Below, one piece after another: positions 40,702-50,267 of a stretch of DNA of 51,305 bases. The number at the start of each line of letters is the position of its first letter. Position 1 is the first letter of the stretch. Made by a program: the position numbers and the translations under genes. The notes under the pieces are model-generated. The model saw only the letters and a program-made list of their open reading frames with translations. It had not been told where the DNA came from and searched no databases. The stretch covers positions 1 through 51,305 of the forward strand of contig JAULUH010000076.1 of assembly GCA_032111745.1 (NCBI GenBank), written 5' to 3'. This stretch comes from JAULUH01 sp032111745 (GTDB lineage: Bacteria > Chloroflexota > Anaerolineae > JAAEKA01).

Positions 40702-40849
40702 ACGCCAGTGAAGCATCTCGCCGATCATGAGGAGCGAGATGCTTCACTGGCGTCGCGTGCCCGTACGATCCTTGCGTGCTGGCATCGCCGCGTGATCCTG
40801 CAATGCCGGCCGCCAGACCCGTTCAGCATGACGCATGGGTGGCCCCCCC
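40702..40849. repeat. Dispersed-type element with 20 bp perfect hairpin
   Basis: ACGCCAGTGAAGCATCTCGC (40702-40721) and its exact complement (40734-40753) flank a 12-base loop. Further along, CGTTCAGCATGACGCATGGG (40818-40837) belongs to the same kind of intergenic repeat (CATGCTGAACG...AGTGAAGCATCTC), known to me from environmental bacterial genomes. It lies directly downstream of the toxin remnant. No gene is seen in 40519-40849. Confidence 0.6.
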
Positions 40850-40867
40850 GACCAGCAACAGTCTCAC
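40850..40867 (-). pseudogene. Start of a DUF5615/PIN-like toxin gene cut by the repeat
   Basis: A GTG at 40867 overlaps the TGA of the DUF433 gene (GTGA) and reads VRLLLV, like the MRLLLDE opening of DUF5615 toxins that normally follow DUF433 antitoxins. Similarity ends after five or six codons, at the repeat element. Confidence 0.4.
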
Positions 40868-41124
40868 AAACCGACCGGCTGAGCCACCTGCACCCTGCCA
40901 TCGACCGCCCATGCCGCATAGAGCAGCGCCTGTGTATGTCCTCGGGCTCCAGGTCGGGGTATTCGTCGACGATCTCGGCCCGGGGTCAGGCCATTGGCGA
41001 CGAGGTTGAGAATCAGCGATACCGGGATGCGCATGCCACGGATTACGGCCTCGCCGGCGAGAATTGCAGGGTCGGCGGTAATACGGCCGAAGCCAGGCAC
41101 CGCGCTACCTGTCCCCACTACCAC
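40864..41124 (-). pseudogene. DUF433 antitoxin-like gene with two compensating frameshifts
   Basis: An 86-codon frame. GRITADPAILAGEAVIRGMRIPVSLILNLVANGLTP at the start and ALLYAAWAVDG at the end (both quoted only to name the family) are DUF433. The middle reads as Arg/Pro-rich nonsense. In the neighbouring frame the same bases read EIVDEYPDLEPEDI, the correct family sequence. One extra G near 40980 and an extra AC near 40935 explain both shifts and restore the frame (net three bases). Confidence 0.65.
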
Positions 41125-41185
41125 GGGGCTGGCATCATGCCGGGCATCTCCATTCCTGCACTGGTACCAGTCTCTTCCATCCTCC

Positions 41186-41219
41186 AGACCGGTCCAGTCA
41201 TCCGAGACTGAACCAGTCT
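41186..41219. repeat. Family-C hairpin downstream of the epimerase gene
   Basis: AGACCGGTCCAGTC (41186-41199) pairs with GACTGAACCAGTCT (41206-41219), 12 of 14 positions. It lies 13 bases beyond the epimerase stop, again at a 3' end. Confidence 0.75.
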
Positions 41220-41232
41220 ATTGTGTCTTATC

Positions 41233-42120
41233 CTACGCAACTCCGCCCTCCGCCAGCGCAGCGGACAGGGTATCTTGCCACTGATACTGGGGCTGAAAGC
41301 CCAGGCGCTGCGCCAGGCGCTGGGCGCTGTAGGTCCAGGGTTGGGCGAAGAAGCCACCCTCTGCCGGCACGTGGACCAGCGTACTTCGCCGGCCGGTGAG
41401 GCGAATCAGCTCCTCACAGAAGTCATGCCAGGTGAAATGGCCGTTGACCGCGTTAGCCGGCTCCCCCAGCGGCCGCAGCAGGCACTCCACAGCGGCCCAG
41501 GCCAGCTCGCGGGCGTCCACCCAGTCGTCGCCATAGGTGGACCACTCGGCCGCGGTGGCGCCGGGCAGCACCAGGGGCTGGCCCGCCATGGCGCGGTGGT
41601 ACAGCTCGCCCACGGGGGAGGCCTCGTGGGCAATGCTGCGCCGGTCTGGCCCCCAGATATGGGGTGGGCGTAGCACGCTCCAGTCCTGGCGGCCCCTCTG
41701 GCTGGCCGCCGCGGCCAGCAGCTTTTCGGCGCGGATCTTGCCCTGGCCGTAGCCGGAGGTGTCGTTCAGGGGGTGGTCCTCGGTGGTGGGCAGCCATAGG
41801 GACTCGCCGTAGACCGACACACTGCTGATGAACACGAAGGGGCCGTGCTCCCAGGCCTCCAGCAGGGCGGCCATGGCGGCGATGTCCACCTCGGGCTGGT
41901 AGAAGGTGCAGGCGGTATGGATGATGCCGCCGGTGCCGGCCGCGGCCTGGCGCAGGCTGTCGCCGTCGGCCAGGTCGCCGATGGCGACATCGATCCCCGG
42001 CCCGCGGGCGGCTGCGGCCGAGACTGCGCGGGCCAGTACCCGGACCGGCTGCCCGCGACGCTGCAGCTCGCGCACGACGAAACTGCCCAGCATGCCTGTA
42101 CCGCCGGTGACGAGGATCAT
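41233..42120 (-). CDS. NAD(P)-dependent epimerase/dehydratase (extended SDR)
   Basis: A 295-residue Rossmann protein: TGGTGMLG nucleotide motif at residues 5-12, IGDLAD, HTAC, FISSVSVYG and the catalytic YGQGK (Tyr-x-x-x-Lys) with SSVSV supplying Ser. Downstream it has RPPHIWGPD, typical for the 3-beta-hydroxysteroid/NAD-epimerase branch. The substrate may be a sugar nucleotide, sterol-like or isoprenoid compound; it is not resolved. It stands alone on the minus strand, with a degenerate family-B palindrome upstream. Confidence 0.85.
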   Translation of the reverse strand: MILVTGGTGMLGSFVVRELQRRGQPVRVLARAVSAAAARGPGIDVAIGDLADGDSLRQAAAGTGGIIHTACTFYQPEVDIAAMAALLEAWEHGPFVFISSVSVYGESLWLPTTEDHPLNDTSGYGQGKIRAEKLLAAAASQRGRQDWSVLRPPHIWGPDRRSIAHEASPVGELYHRAMAGQPLVLPGATAAEWSTYGDDWVDARELAWAAVECLLRPLGEPANAVNGHFTWHDFCEELIRLTGRRSTLVHVPAEGGFFAQPWTYSAQRLAQRLGFQPQYQWQDTLSAALAEGGVA

Positions 42121-42141
42121 GGATGGGGTCTCCTAATGATG

Positions 42142-42185
42142 GTGGGGGCATGAACGGACCACCCCACGCCGTCGTTCATGTCCTA
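42142..42185. repeat. Degenerate family-B palindrome
   Basis: GTGGGGGCATGAACGG at the left and CGTTCATGTCCTA at the right match the family-B ends, but the centre no longer pairs. It lies between the epimerase and DUF4760-like genes. Confidence 0.7.
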
Positions 42186-42200
42186 TGATGTGGTTGGGCG

Positions 42201-42839
42201 TCACAGGGCATCCTCCACCCAGGTGATCTCGGCCCCGGCCACGTGGATGCGACGCCAGGCCTGGCAGCGCTCGGCGAGCTGGCGGGCGGTGCGATAGTAG
42301 TCCGGCTCGTGGCGCCGCTGTCTCTCGTAGGCTACGTAGGGCCCCAGCTTCTGCCAGGCCTTCACCACCATGGGGTTCAGCCAGGGCATGATCATCTCCT
42401 CCGGAATCCAGTCGGACTGGGTGAGGAAGGCCACGCGGTCGAGAGAGTTGAGCACGGTCTTGACGGCGGCCTGGCCCTCGGGCGTCATGGTGCGCACGCC
42501 CTCGGCCGGGTCTTCGGGCAGGTTCTGGTAGACCCAGCGCCGGGCGGCGATGTTCTCCGCGGAGTTGAGCTCGCTGAACAGCCGGTCCGCCACCTCCAGG
42601 TGGCGGCTGGCCGAGAGCTCGTTCAGTTCGCGCGAGGCCACGAAGCCCGCCCCCAGGACCGCGGCCGCCGCCACCGCGGTGGACAGGGCCTCGACCATGG
42701 CCCAGTAGCTGGTGTCGACCCCGAACAGGCCCAGGAACAGCCACACGGTGAGCAGCATGCCCACCCAAACCATCAGGCCGAAGGTGGTGACGACCAGGAA
42801 GACGGTCAGCGGATGTCGTTCCAGCCACTTGCTATTCAT
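42201..42839 (-). CDS. DUF4760-like membrane-anchored protein
   Basis: A 212-residue protein. There are two transmembrane helices at residues ~10-40 and ~50-68, then a soluble helical domain (LEVADRLFSELNSAENIAARRWVYQNLPEDP; TVLNSLDRVAFLTQSDWIPEEMIMPWLNPMVVKAWQKL in parts) ending with EPDYYRTARQLAERC. This layout fits the DUF4760 family, without known function but frequent in accessory regions. It begins four bases after the end of the broken FGE-sulfatase frame. Confidence 0.6.
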   Translation of the reverse strand: MNSKWLERHPLTVFLVVTTFGLMVWVGMLLTVWLFLGLFGVDTSYWAMVEALSTAVAAAAVLGAGFVASRELNELSASRHLEVADRLFSELNSAENIAARRWVYQNLPEDPAEGVRTMTPEGQAAVKTVLNSLDRVAFLTQSDWIPEEMIMPWLNPMVVKAWQKLGPYVAYERQRRHEPDYYRTARQLAERCQAWRRIHVAGAEITWVEDAL

Positions 42840-42843
42840 TGGC

Positions 42844-43714
42844 TTAGCTCTTTCTGCCCGAGGACGCTGCCAGCCAGTTGCAGAACGCTATAGCATCGTC
42901 CCACGACACGTCGGCTACCGGGTGATTCTCTATTCCAGATGGTATGTTGCCATCGCTCCAGTATGTGGGGATGCGGTGTCCTGTAGCCCTGACAAAGGTA
43001 GCATATTGTACGTTGGTGACAGGGTATCTGGCGATGTAAAAGTCATCCAGGTACACGGTGTGTTGGGGCCTCGACATCGGTGACGGCGCTTCATGCCACT
43101 TGGGGGCAATGCCCATCGGGAACTCACCTGCGGGGATCCGAATGAGTTCCAGCGGAAACGACCTGGTGATCTTGAGCACGGCAGGCAACGCAACGGGCGC
43201 TCACACCGGTGGCTTCCTGGGCGACAGAGCAGGCTTCGGCTGAGCCGGCGGCTCAGATGGCACAGACTTCGGCTGCACCTCCGCCCGGCCGGCAGCCTCC
43301 TGGCGCAGCATGGCCCCGTCCGCAGCCATGCCTGTGGCCGTGACCTTCTCCGACTTGCCGCCGCCGGTGCTGTAGCGCACCTGGAAGGCAACGCGCCGCT
43401 CTTCCCCCGCCTCGAGATCGAAGGGGTCTCCCAGCACTGAACAGGCTGCAGGCGTCGTCCACCAATACAGCGTCGAATAGCGCCTTGCCGAATCCCTGGA
43501 CCGTGGCCTCATCCTGGCTGAGGGCCAGGAGCCGCTTGCCGCCCGAGCGCAGCAGCACGTTCTGCAGGATAAGCAGCCGGTTCTCCAGGGCGAGCTCGTC
43601 GAAGGGGAAGCGCATGGTGGCGCGCGCCTCACCGGCCAGCGAACGCACCGCCACCGGGTACTCCCGGCCGGAGCCCTCTCCGATTTCGATGTCGAAGTCC
43701 AGGTAAGACGTCAA
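42844..43714 (-). pseudogene. Broken gene: CHAT-type leader domain fused to truncated FGE-sulfatase domain
   Basis: Three pieces line up on the minus strand. From the TTG at 43714 (GGAGG seven bases before) the frame reads TSYLDFDIEIGEGSGREYPV...KALFDAVLVDDACSLFS, the short N-terminal module I associate with CHAT-protease proteins. A +1 shift near 43436 leads into GDPFDLEAGEERRVAFQVRY and a Pro-rich linker, ended by an in-frame TGA at 43201-43203. Beyond it the same frame continues PLELIRIPAGEFPMG...DDFYIARYPVTNVQYATFV...VSWDDAIAFCNWL, the first ~100 residues of a formylglycine-generating/SUMF1 domain, ending at 42844 without the LPTEAEWE half. A separate small gene from 43188 is the alternative reading. 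Confidence 0.65.
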
Positions 43715-43767
43715 AGGGGAACCTCCACGCATCCGGCCTGCCATCAACCAGTTGTTCGCTATGGGTT

Positions 43768-43796
43768 ATTGTAGCACCGGCCTGCCGTCCGGTCAA
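43768..43796 (-). promoter_or_regulatory. Promoter of the broken leader/FGE gene
   Basis: TTGACC (43791-43796), 17 bp, TACAAT (43768-43773) on the minus strand, about 50 bases before the TTG start. The promoter looks intact although the gene is not. Confidence 0.7.
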
Positions 43797-43946
43797 TGGT
43801 TTTCCGCGCCGGGCTTCTCGCCGGGTCCCCGCAGCATCCCGGCGCGCTCAACTACGCTCCCCTCTGCTCCAGCCTCCTCCGGTCCTGGCTCCCCTTTGCG
43901 CTTGGCGAGCCCTGCGGTACCCCTCCGGCTCTCCTCCGCCCACCTC

Positions 43947-44960
43947 CTACAGCTGATCCAGGCCCATCAGTGCGTCGCGCGCCTGCTCGTTTGCGCCCGG
44001 CGTGGCGAAGTGCCGGTCTAGCCACTGGTAGGTCTGCTTCAGTTCCATCTGCTGCGCCACGTCGCTCAGCAGCCCCATCTGATCTACGGCGTCGATGTCC
44101 ACCAGCTGCGGCAGCACGGCATCCAGCCGGTGGAAGCGATCCCCGAGCAGCTGCCGGCACTGGTAGTTGACCAGATCGACGCTCCCCTCCCACATCATGT
44201 AGATCAAAGGCATGGCATACCATTGCCGTTGTAGCGGCTGCACCTGGAACGCCCACTGCCGCAGGCCCCAGTCCGCATCTTCCTGCGGCAGGTAGCGCAG
44301 GTTCAACCCGGTGCCCACGGAGAGGAGCACGACGTTCCTCAGCTCGGCGGCCTCGGTCTTGACGTCAGCGCCCAGGACCTGGGCCACCGCGCACATGCTG
44401 GGATTATTGGCGATCACGAAGCCGTCCACGTACCCCTGGTACACCGGGAAGTAGGTCGGCGCCGCCGAGCTGCGCAGGGCCACGTCCACGATGCGCTCCC
44501 CGGCGTCCGTGTCGTCGCCGGAGAAGTTGTGGAAGAACTTGGCCTTCCACATGCGCGGCCGGTCCAGGTTCGCCGAGCGGTTGTCCAGGTCGAACGTGGC
44601 CACCAGGACCTTATGCTTCAGGTCGCCCAGGGTGTGGCTGCCGAAGCGGTCCACCAACGCCTGCTTGAGGTTCTTGTTGCCGTAGCGCGCCCCCCGCACG
44701 AAGCCCAGCTCCCGGATGGTGTGGATCAGCGATCCGTGGAAAATCCACTCCCCCTGCTCGTCGTACAGCCTGCGCAGCTCCGTGGGCGAGAACCCATAGG
44801 CCAGCCCCAGGGCCAGGATGGCACCTGTCGACGTCCCGGCGAACAGGTCGATCTGGCCGAGGAACCCCGGCCGCGCCCGCTCCAGCCGCTCCAACAACGC
44901 CACAGTCAGCAGGCCGCGGATTCCGCCGCCGTCCAACGAAAGAATGTGGTAAGCAGTCAT
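43947..44960 (-). CDS. Patatin-like phospholipase, plant/CapV type, candidate effector
   Basis: A 337-residue patatin with the DGGGIRG oxyanion motif at residues 10-16, nucleophile Ser44 in GTSTG, and Asp179 in VDGFVIANNPS (the dyad Asp is present, with DGF instead of DGG). The DGGGIRG/GTSTG combination is that of plant patatins and of the CBASS effector CapV, unlike the other two patatins in this window. GGAGG lies six bases before the ATG. It is the fourth and last gene of the operon from 47382. In that setting a membrane-degrading effector controlled by the upstream proteins is plausible; no cyclic-nucleotide synthase gene is present. Confidence 0.87.
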   Translation of the reverse strand: MTAYHILSLDGGGIRGLLTVALLERLERARPGFLGQIDLFAGTSTGAILALGLAYGFSPTELRRLYDEQGEWIFHGSLIHTIRELGFVRGARYGNKNLKQALVDRFGSHTLGDLKHKVLVATFDLDNRSANLDRPRMWKAKFFHNFSGDDTDAGERIVDVALRSSAAPTYFPVYQGYVDGFVIANNPSMCAVAQVLGADVKTEAAELRNVVLLSVGTGLNLRYLPQEDADWGLRQWAFQVQPLQRQWYAMPLIYMMWEGSVDLVNYQCRQLLGDRFHRLDAVLPQLVDIDAVDQMGLLSDVAQQMELKQTYQWLDRHFATPGANEQARDALMGLDQL

Positions 44961-44980
44961 CGTCGCCCTCCTTGGCTTGG

Positions 44981-45733
44981 CTACAAAGGCGGCTCAACGC
45001 CTTCCTCGTCCGTTTCTACCTCGTCGCCTTCCTCCCAGAGGCTGGCCGGCACGAAGTGCCTCACGAACTCCAGCATGATCTCCATGAACTCGTCGCGCCG
45101 GTCCGGTGCCAGGGCCTCCGGAGCTACCTCCTCGGGCAACCGGTTCAACGTGTCTAGGATGGCGCTGGCGAGCAGCAGCAGCGTGGTCGGGGTCTCCTCC
45201 AGCTTGAGCCTCTCCCCGCTGTAGGTCACGATCTCAAAGCCCAGCTGCCAATCCCCGGTGCCCGGGTCCAATAGCACCGAGCGGTTCACCGAGCGCCAGG
45301 AGTTCGGGTTCTCCCCACCGATCACCCACGCCTCTCGCAGCCTGGCGCCATGACTGGCCAGCAAAGCCCGCACCCACGAGCGTGTCTTGTCGTCTAGCCC
45401 GCCCTCGAACAGCTCGCGGATCTCCTGGTCGTTGACGCTGCGGGTCAGCACCCCCAACACCAGGTCGGAGGTCTCCTCGTCGCCCGCATAGATACTCATG
45501 CTGTTGAACAGCGTGTTGGCTGTGTCCGCCGTCAACGGCTGCTGCAGGTGTTCCTTGAAGATCTCCGCGATGTCTCGCCAGGCCGTGGGCTCGCGCGCCA
45601 GCAGCTCCTGCAGCGCCCTGGCCGCCGACCTGATAGTCTCCGTCGCCTCGGCCGGCGGCTCCTGATCCGCCGGAGGCATTGGTTCCTCTGCGGCCGCCGG
45701 CGTCTCTTCCGGGATTGCGGCTTCGGTCGTCAT
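44981..45733 (-). CDS. Unrecognised protein of the patatin operon
   Basis: A 250-residue acidic protein. Residues 1-30 are Glu/Pro-rich and disordered. Residues ~33-125 are helical (RSAARALQELLAREPTAWRDI; ADTANTLFNSMSIYAGDEETSDLVLGVLT). Then comes a beta-containing part (SWRSVNRSVLLDPGTGDWQLGFEIVTYSGERLKLEETP) and a final helical segment before a very acidic tail. I cannot assign a family. AGGAG lies before the ATG, and the gene is separated from the patatin gene by 20 bases. It could be the regulator or partner of the patatin. Confidence 0.7.
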   Translation of the reverse strand: MTTEAAIPEETPAAAEEPMPPADQEPPAEATETIRSAARALQELLAREPTAWRDIAEIFKEHLQQPLTADTANTLFNSMSIYAGDEETSDLVLGVLTRSVNDQEIRELFEGGLDDKTRSWVRALLASHGARLREAWVIGGENPNSWRSVNRSVLLDPGTGDWQLGFEIVTYSGERLKLEETPTTLLLLASAILDTLNRLPEEVAPEALAPDRRDEFMEIMLEFVRHFVPASLWEEGDEVETDEEGVEPPL

Positions 45734-45777
45734 GGCGATGTCCTTCTCCTGTTTGCTGCGGGCGGGCCGGGCAAGCC

Positions 45778-46476
45778 CTACCTGGAGCCTTTGGGCGGCC
45801 GCATGCGCTGCAGCCGGTCAATATCCTTCGACACGGCCGGCTTCTTTAGCTCCTCGGAGATTGCCGCGGTGGTGATCCGAGACTGGGTCAGGGCCCTTAC
45901 CGTCTCGAGCCACTGCCGCTGGCCCTCCGCCCTCTGTGTGGCCGACTCTCTCAGCGCGCGGGGCAGCTCCGCCGGCACGTCTGGCCTTGCGCGTGGCCCG
46001 AACGGTTCCAGGCGGCCAGCCCACGGCTGGGCTGGGGGCCGCACCTGGCCCGGTCCCGGCGGCTGTCCGGGCCTGGCGCCTCTAACAAACGCCCGGTAGG
46101 CTGGGGGCTTGGGCAGCGGCTCCGGCGGTGGCTTGGCCGCCGGCTGTGGCCTCTCTGCCGGTGGCGCCGTCGCCCGCCAGGACTCCGCGCTGAGCGCCCA
46201 GAACTCGGCTATTGACTCCACCAACGCCCGCTCGTCCTCAGGCCTCTGCCCGGCGGCCTGTCTGACGGTGCGTGCCAGCCGGTCATACAGGTTGATGGCC
46301 TCTTCCCGCTGCCCCGCCAGCTCCAGCTCAAGGGCTGCCTGCTGCGCCAGGTCGGCCAGCCCGAAGGCCAGGTCGACCACGCCGTCGGCAGACAGCTCCG
46401 GGTCTGCCAGGGCACCGGCCATCCTGTCGAGCTTCTCCGGCAGGCTCTGCGGATCCGCAAGCTCCTTCGTGGTCAT
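45778..46476 (-). CDS. Helical (MIT/TPR-like) and proline-rich protein of the patatin operon
   Basis: A 232-residue protein. Residues ~30-98 form a three-helix bundle resembling a MIT or TPR unit (DLAQQAALELELAGQREEAINLYDRL, then ESIAEFWALSAESW). Residues ~100-165 are a Pro/Arg linker with many PP and PKP steps. The last ~65 residues are helical and basic, ending RLQRMRPPKGSR. The AGGAG ribosome site overlaps the upstream stop codon, so translation is coupled. It looks like an adaptor with no catalytic residues. The MIT-like reading is tentative. Confidence 0.7.
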   Translation of the reverse strand: MTTKELADPQSLPEKLDRMAGALADPELSADGVVDLAFGLADLAQQAALELELAGQREEAINLYDRLARTVRQAAGQRPEDERALVESIAEFWALSAESWRATAPPAERPQPAAKPPPEPLPKPPAYRAFVRGARPGQPPGPGQVRPPAQPWAGRLEPFGPRARPDVPAELPRALRESATQRAEGQRQWLETVRALTQSRITTAAISEELKKPAVSKDIDRLQRMRPPKGSR

Positions 46477-46479
46477 GGT

Positions 46480-47382
46480 CTAAGCTCCTAGGATGGCATC
46501 GACGAACCTAATCGTGCTCTGAATCTCCGCGTACAGTCGCCCATGGGGCGTCCGCCACGCCTCCTGCATGATGAGTGCGTTGGCCCCCAGCGTGCGCAGC
46601 ACGGTGCGGGCCTGCTCCACGTCGTCCATGGCCTCCGGCCTGGCCAGCGCCAGCGCGCACTCGCGCGCCTTCCGGCAGCTGTCGCCGTACCGCTGCAGGG
46701 TCTCCTCCGTGATCAGGGCCAGCGGCGGCCGGTGAGCGGGCGGCTCGATCGTCTGCCCCCACTCCTGCAGCTGGTAGACACAGGGGTCGTCGAACAGGTC
46801 GATGATCTCCAGGCTCTTCGATCTCAGCAGCGAGCGCACGGCCTCCTGCCTGGTCGCCTCGTAGTCGCTCACCATGCGCCGCAGCTTCTCGTAGGCGATG
46901 ACGATGGACACACAGCACCTCAGGGGATCGATGGCCTTCTCGTACCGCTCGATATATCTCTCCAGCGCTGGAATGACTTCCTTCGCCTTCTCGATCCTGT
47001 CTTTTTCGCGTAACAGCCCCTCCAGGGACTCCTGGCCCCCGCCTTGCCTGAAGCGCGTGCTCCTCGCATCGGCCGACTCGATCGACGGAATAGCCTGCAC
47101 CTCCGGCACATCCGTGGACTCTGTCGTGAACGGCTCCAGCCGCGCGCCCCGTTCCGGTCCCAGCTTCTCGAGCTCCTGCTTGATTTCCCCTATCCGCCGT
47201 TCAGCCTCCGCCACCGTCTCCGTAGCCTCATCGATCTCTAGCTCCACATGCGGCGGGGTATACACGCCGAATCTGGCCCGGTCCTCCTCCAGTTTCTGCA
47301 GCCGCCCCCGCGCATTATCCCGCATTGTCTCGAAATGCCGCAGGTACCGCTTCAATTGTGTCCTGTCAGGACCGGTATCCAT
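46480..47382 (-). CDS. Coiled-coil protein with conflict-system-type N-terminal module
   Basis: A 300-residue protein, first in the operon. Residues ~8-72 contain LKRYLRHFETMRDNARGRLQ and GVYTPPHVELEIDEATETV, matching the YGxxTPPHxxxEIE helical-hairpin module that I associate with N-termini of Chloroflexota and cyanobacterial conflict proteins. Residues ~75-115 are a linker, and ~120-300 are helical without a known fold (EKAKEVIPALERYIERYEKA; LRTLGANALIMQEAWRTPHG). A sensor or scaffold role is possible. AAGGCGG precedes the ATG. The operon promoter is at 47482-47510. Confidence 0.7.
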   Translation of the reverse strand: MDTGPDRTQLKRYLRHFETMRDNARGRLQKLEEDRARFGVYTPPHVELEIDEATETVAEAERRIGEIKQELEKLGPERGARLEPFTTESTDVPEVQAIPSIESADARSTRFRQGGGQESLEGLLREKDRIEKAKEVIPALERYIERYEKAIDPLRCCVSIVIAYEKLRRMVSDYEATRQEAVRSLLRSKSLEIIDLFDDPCVYQLQEWGQTIEPPAHRPPLALITEETLQRYGDSCRKARECALALARPEAMDDVEQARTVLRTLGANALIMQEAWRTPHGRLYAEIQSTIRFVDAILGA

Positions 47383-47481
47383 GGCACCGCCTTTGCTGCC
47401 TCAGCGCCCAATGACCCTGTTGCCACTCACACCATCCTACCCGTCACCGTCCCGCCCTTCGATGTTTACTGCTTCACCTTC

Positions 47482-47510
47482 AGTATATGAAGAAACGTCC
47501 CCCGTGTCAA
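47482..47510 (-). promoter_or_regulatory. Near-consensus promoter of the four-gene patatin operon
   Basis: TTGACA (47505-47510), 17 bp, TATACT (47482-47487) on the minus strand, one mismatch to the sigma-70 consensus. A short TTCATATACTGAA dyad overlaps the -10 box and could be an operator. The leader is ~90 bases. The remainder of 47383-47707 shows no gene. Confidence 0.8.
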
Positions 47511-47707
47511 GACACTCGACATAAAACCGCCTCATATTGCACGCCAGGGCGGTGGTGCCAGTGGCTTCGACTCCGCCTGTGTCCATCCATGCCCCCTCAG
47601 TCCCAGCCCTACTGCGTTCCCCTGCCCCGCCTCCCACATGCCCGGTAACCGTTTCTCCAGAAAAATAGTTCGGTATGTGGGAGCTCTTCTTCACCGCCGC
47701 CGCGCCC

Positions 47708-47968
47708 CTAGCTCTCCTGCGCCAGCCGCTCCTTGCCCTTGCGACCCTGGCGCTTGATCTGGCTCTCCCGCTTCATCGCCGCCGACCGGTCGGGCTGCGC
47801 CTCCCAGTACACCAGCTCCACCGGTCCCCGCTGCCGGGTGTAGCGCGCCCCCCGGCCGGCGTTGTGCTCCCGCACCCGCCGTGCCACGTCCGTGGTCCAG
47901 CCGGTGTAATAGCTGCCATCCACGCAGCGCACCACGTACACAAAGTAGCTCGTCGCCTTGCCTTCCAT
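47708..47968 (-). CDS. GIY-YIG domain protein (UPF0213/YhbQ-like)
   Basis: An 86-residue protein starting at the ATG 47968 (MEGKATSYFVYVVRC). The GIY-YIG core is YFVYVVRCVDGSYYTGWTTD with the conserved Arg in VARRVREHN, Tyr in ARYTRQRGPVELVYWE, and Glu in KRESQIKR. Members of this short class are small stand-alone nucleases or nuclease-like proteins with poorly known roles. The longer frame to 48082 lies over the divergent promoter region and is rejected. It is divergent from the EtfD-like gene. Confidence 0.85.
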   Translation of the reverse strand: MEGKATSYFVYVVRCVDGSYYTGWTTDVARRVREHNAGRGARYTRQRGPVELVYWEAQPDRSAAMKRESQIKRQGRKGKERLAQES

Positions 47969-48048
47969 CGCGCCCGCAGTGTAACCGATGCCCGGCCCTC
48001 TGGCAAGTCGCCCATGGCCCGCCCGCGTGCCGCGCCGCGTCATAGTAT

Positions 48049-48078
48049 TTGCTCCGCAGGCCCCTTTTGTACTATAAT
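48049..48078 (+). promoter_or_regulatory. Promoter of the EtfD-like gene
   Basis: TTGCTC (48049-48054), 18 bp, TATAAT (48073-48078). The ~155 base leader carries the dyad TATGATGCAGGTCATA (48144-48159), distantly like the GACGCAGCGCGTC operators but with a shorter spacing. Confidence 0.6.
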
Positions 48079-48240
48079 TCACCCATCGGGTGTTCCCCGT
48101 CCGGACGGCCAGTGTAGCCCGCCCTTCATTTCTCTCCCCCGGATATGATGCAGGTCATACCCGGTTGCGCAGTTTTGCTTTACACTGGGGTTGATTTCCG
48201 GACCGCGCCGCCCATCCTGCCCTGCCAAGGAGACATCCTC

Positions 48241-50253
<2,013 letters not shown>

Positions 50254-50267
50254 GCCCGCGGCCCACG

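Noticed and set aside
40528..41211. 227-residue plus-strand frame
   Set aside because: It runs over the hairpin repeat and the DUF433 remnant on the other strand; composition is not protein-like.
43947..47382. Classical CBASS system
   Set aside because: A CapV-like patatin is present but no CD-NTase, Cap2 or Cap3 gene is visible in or around the operon.
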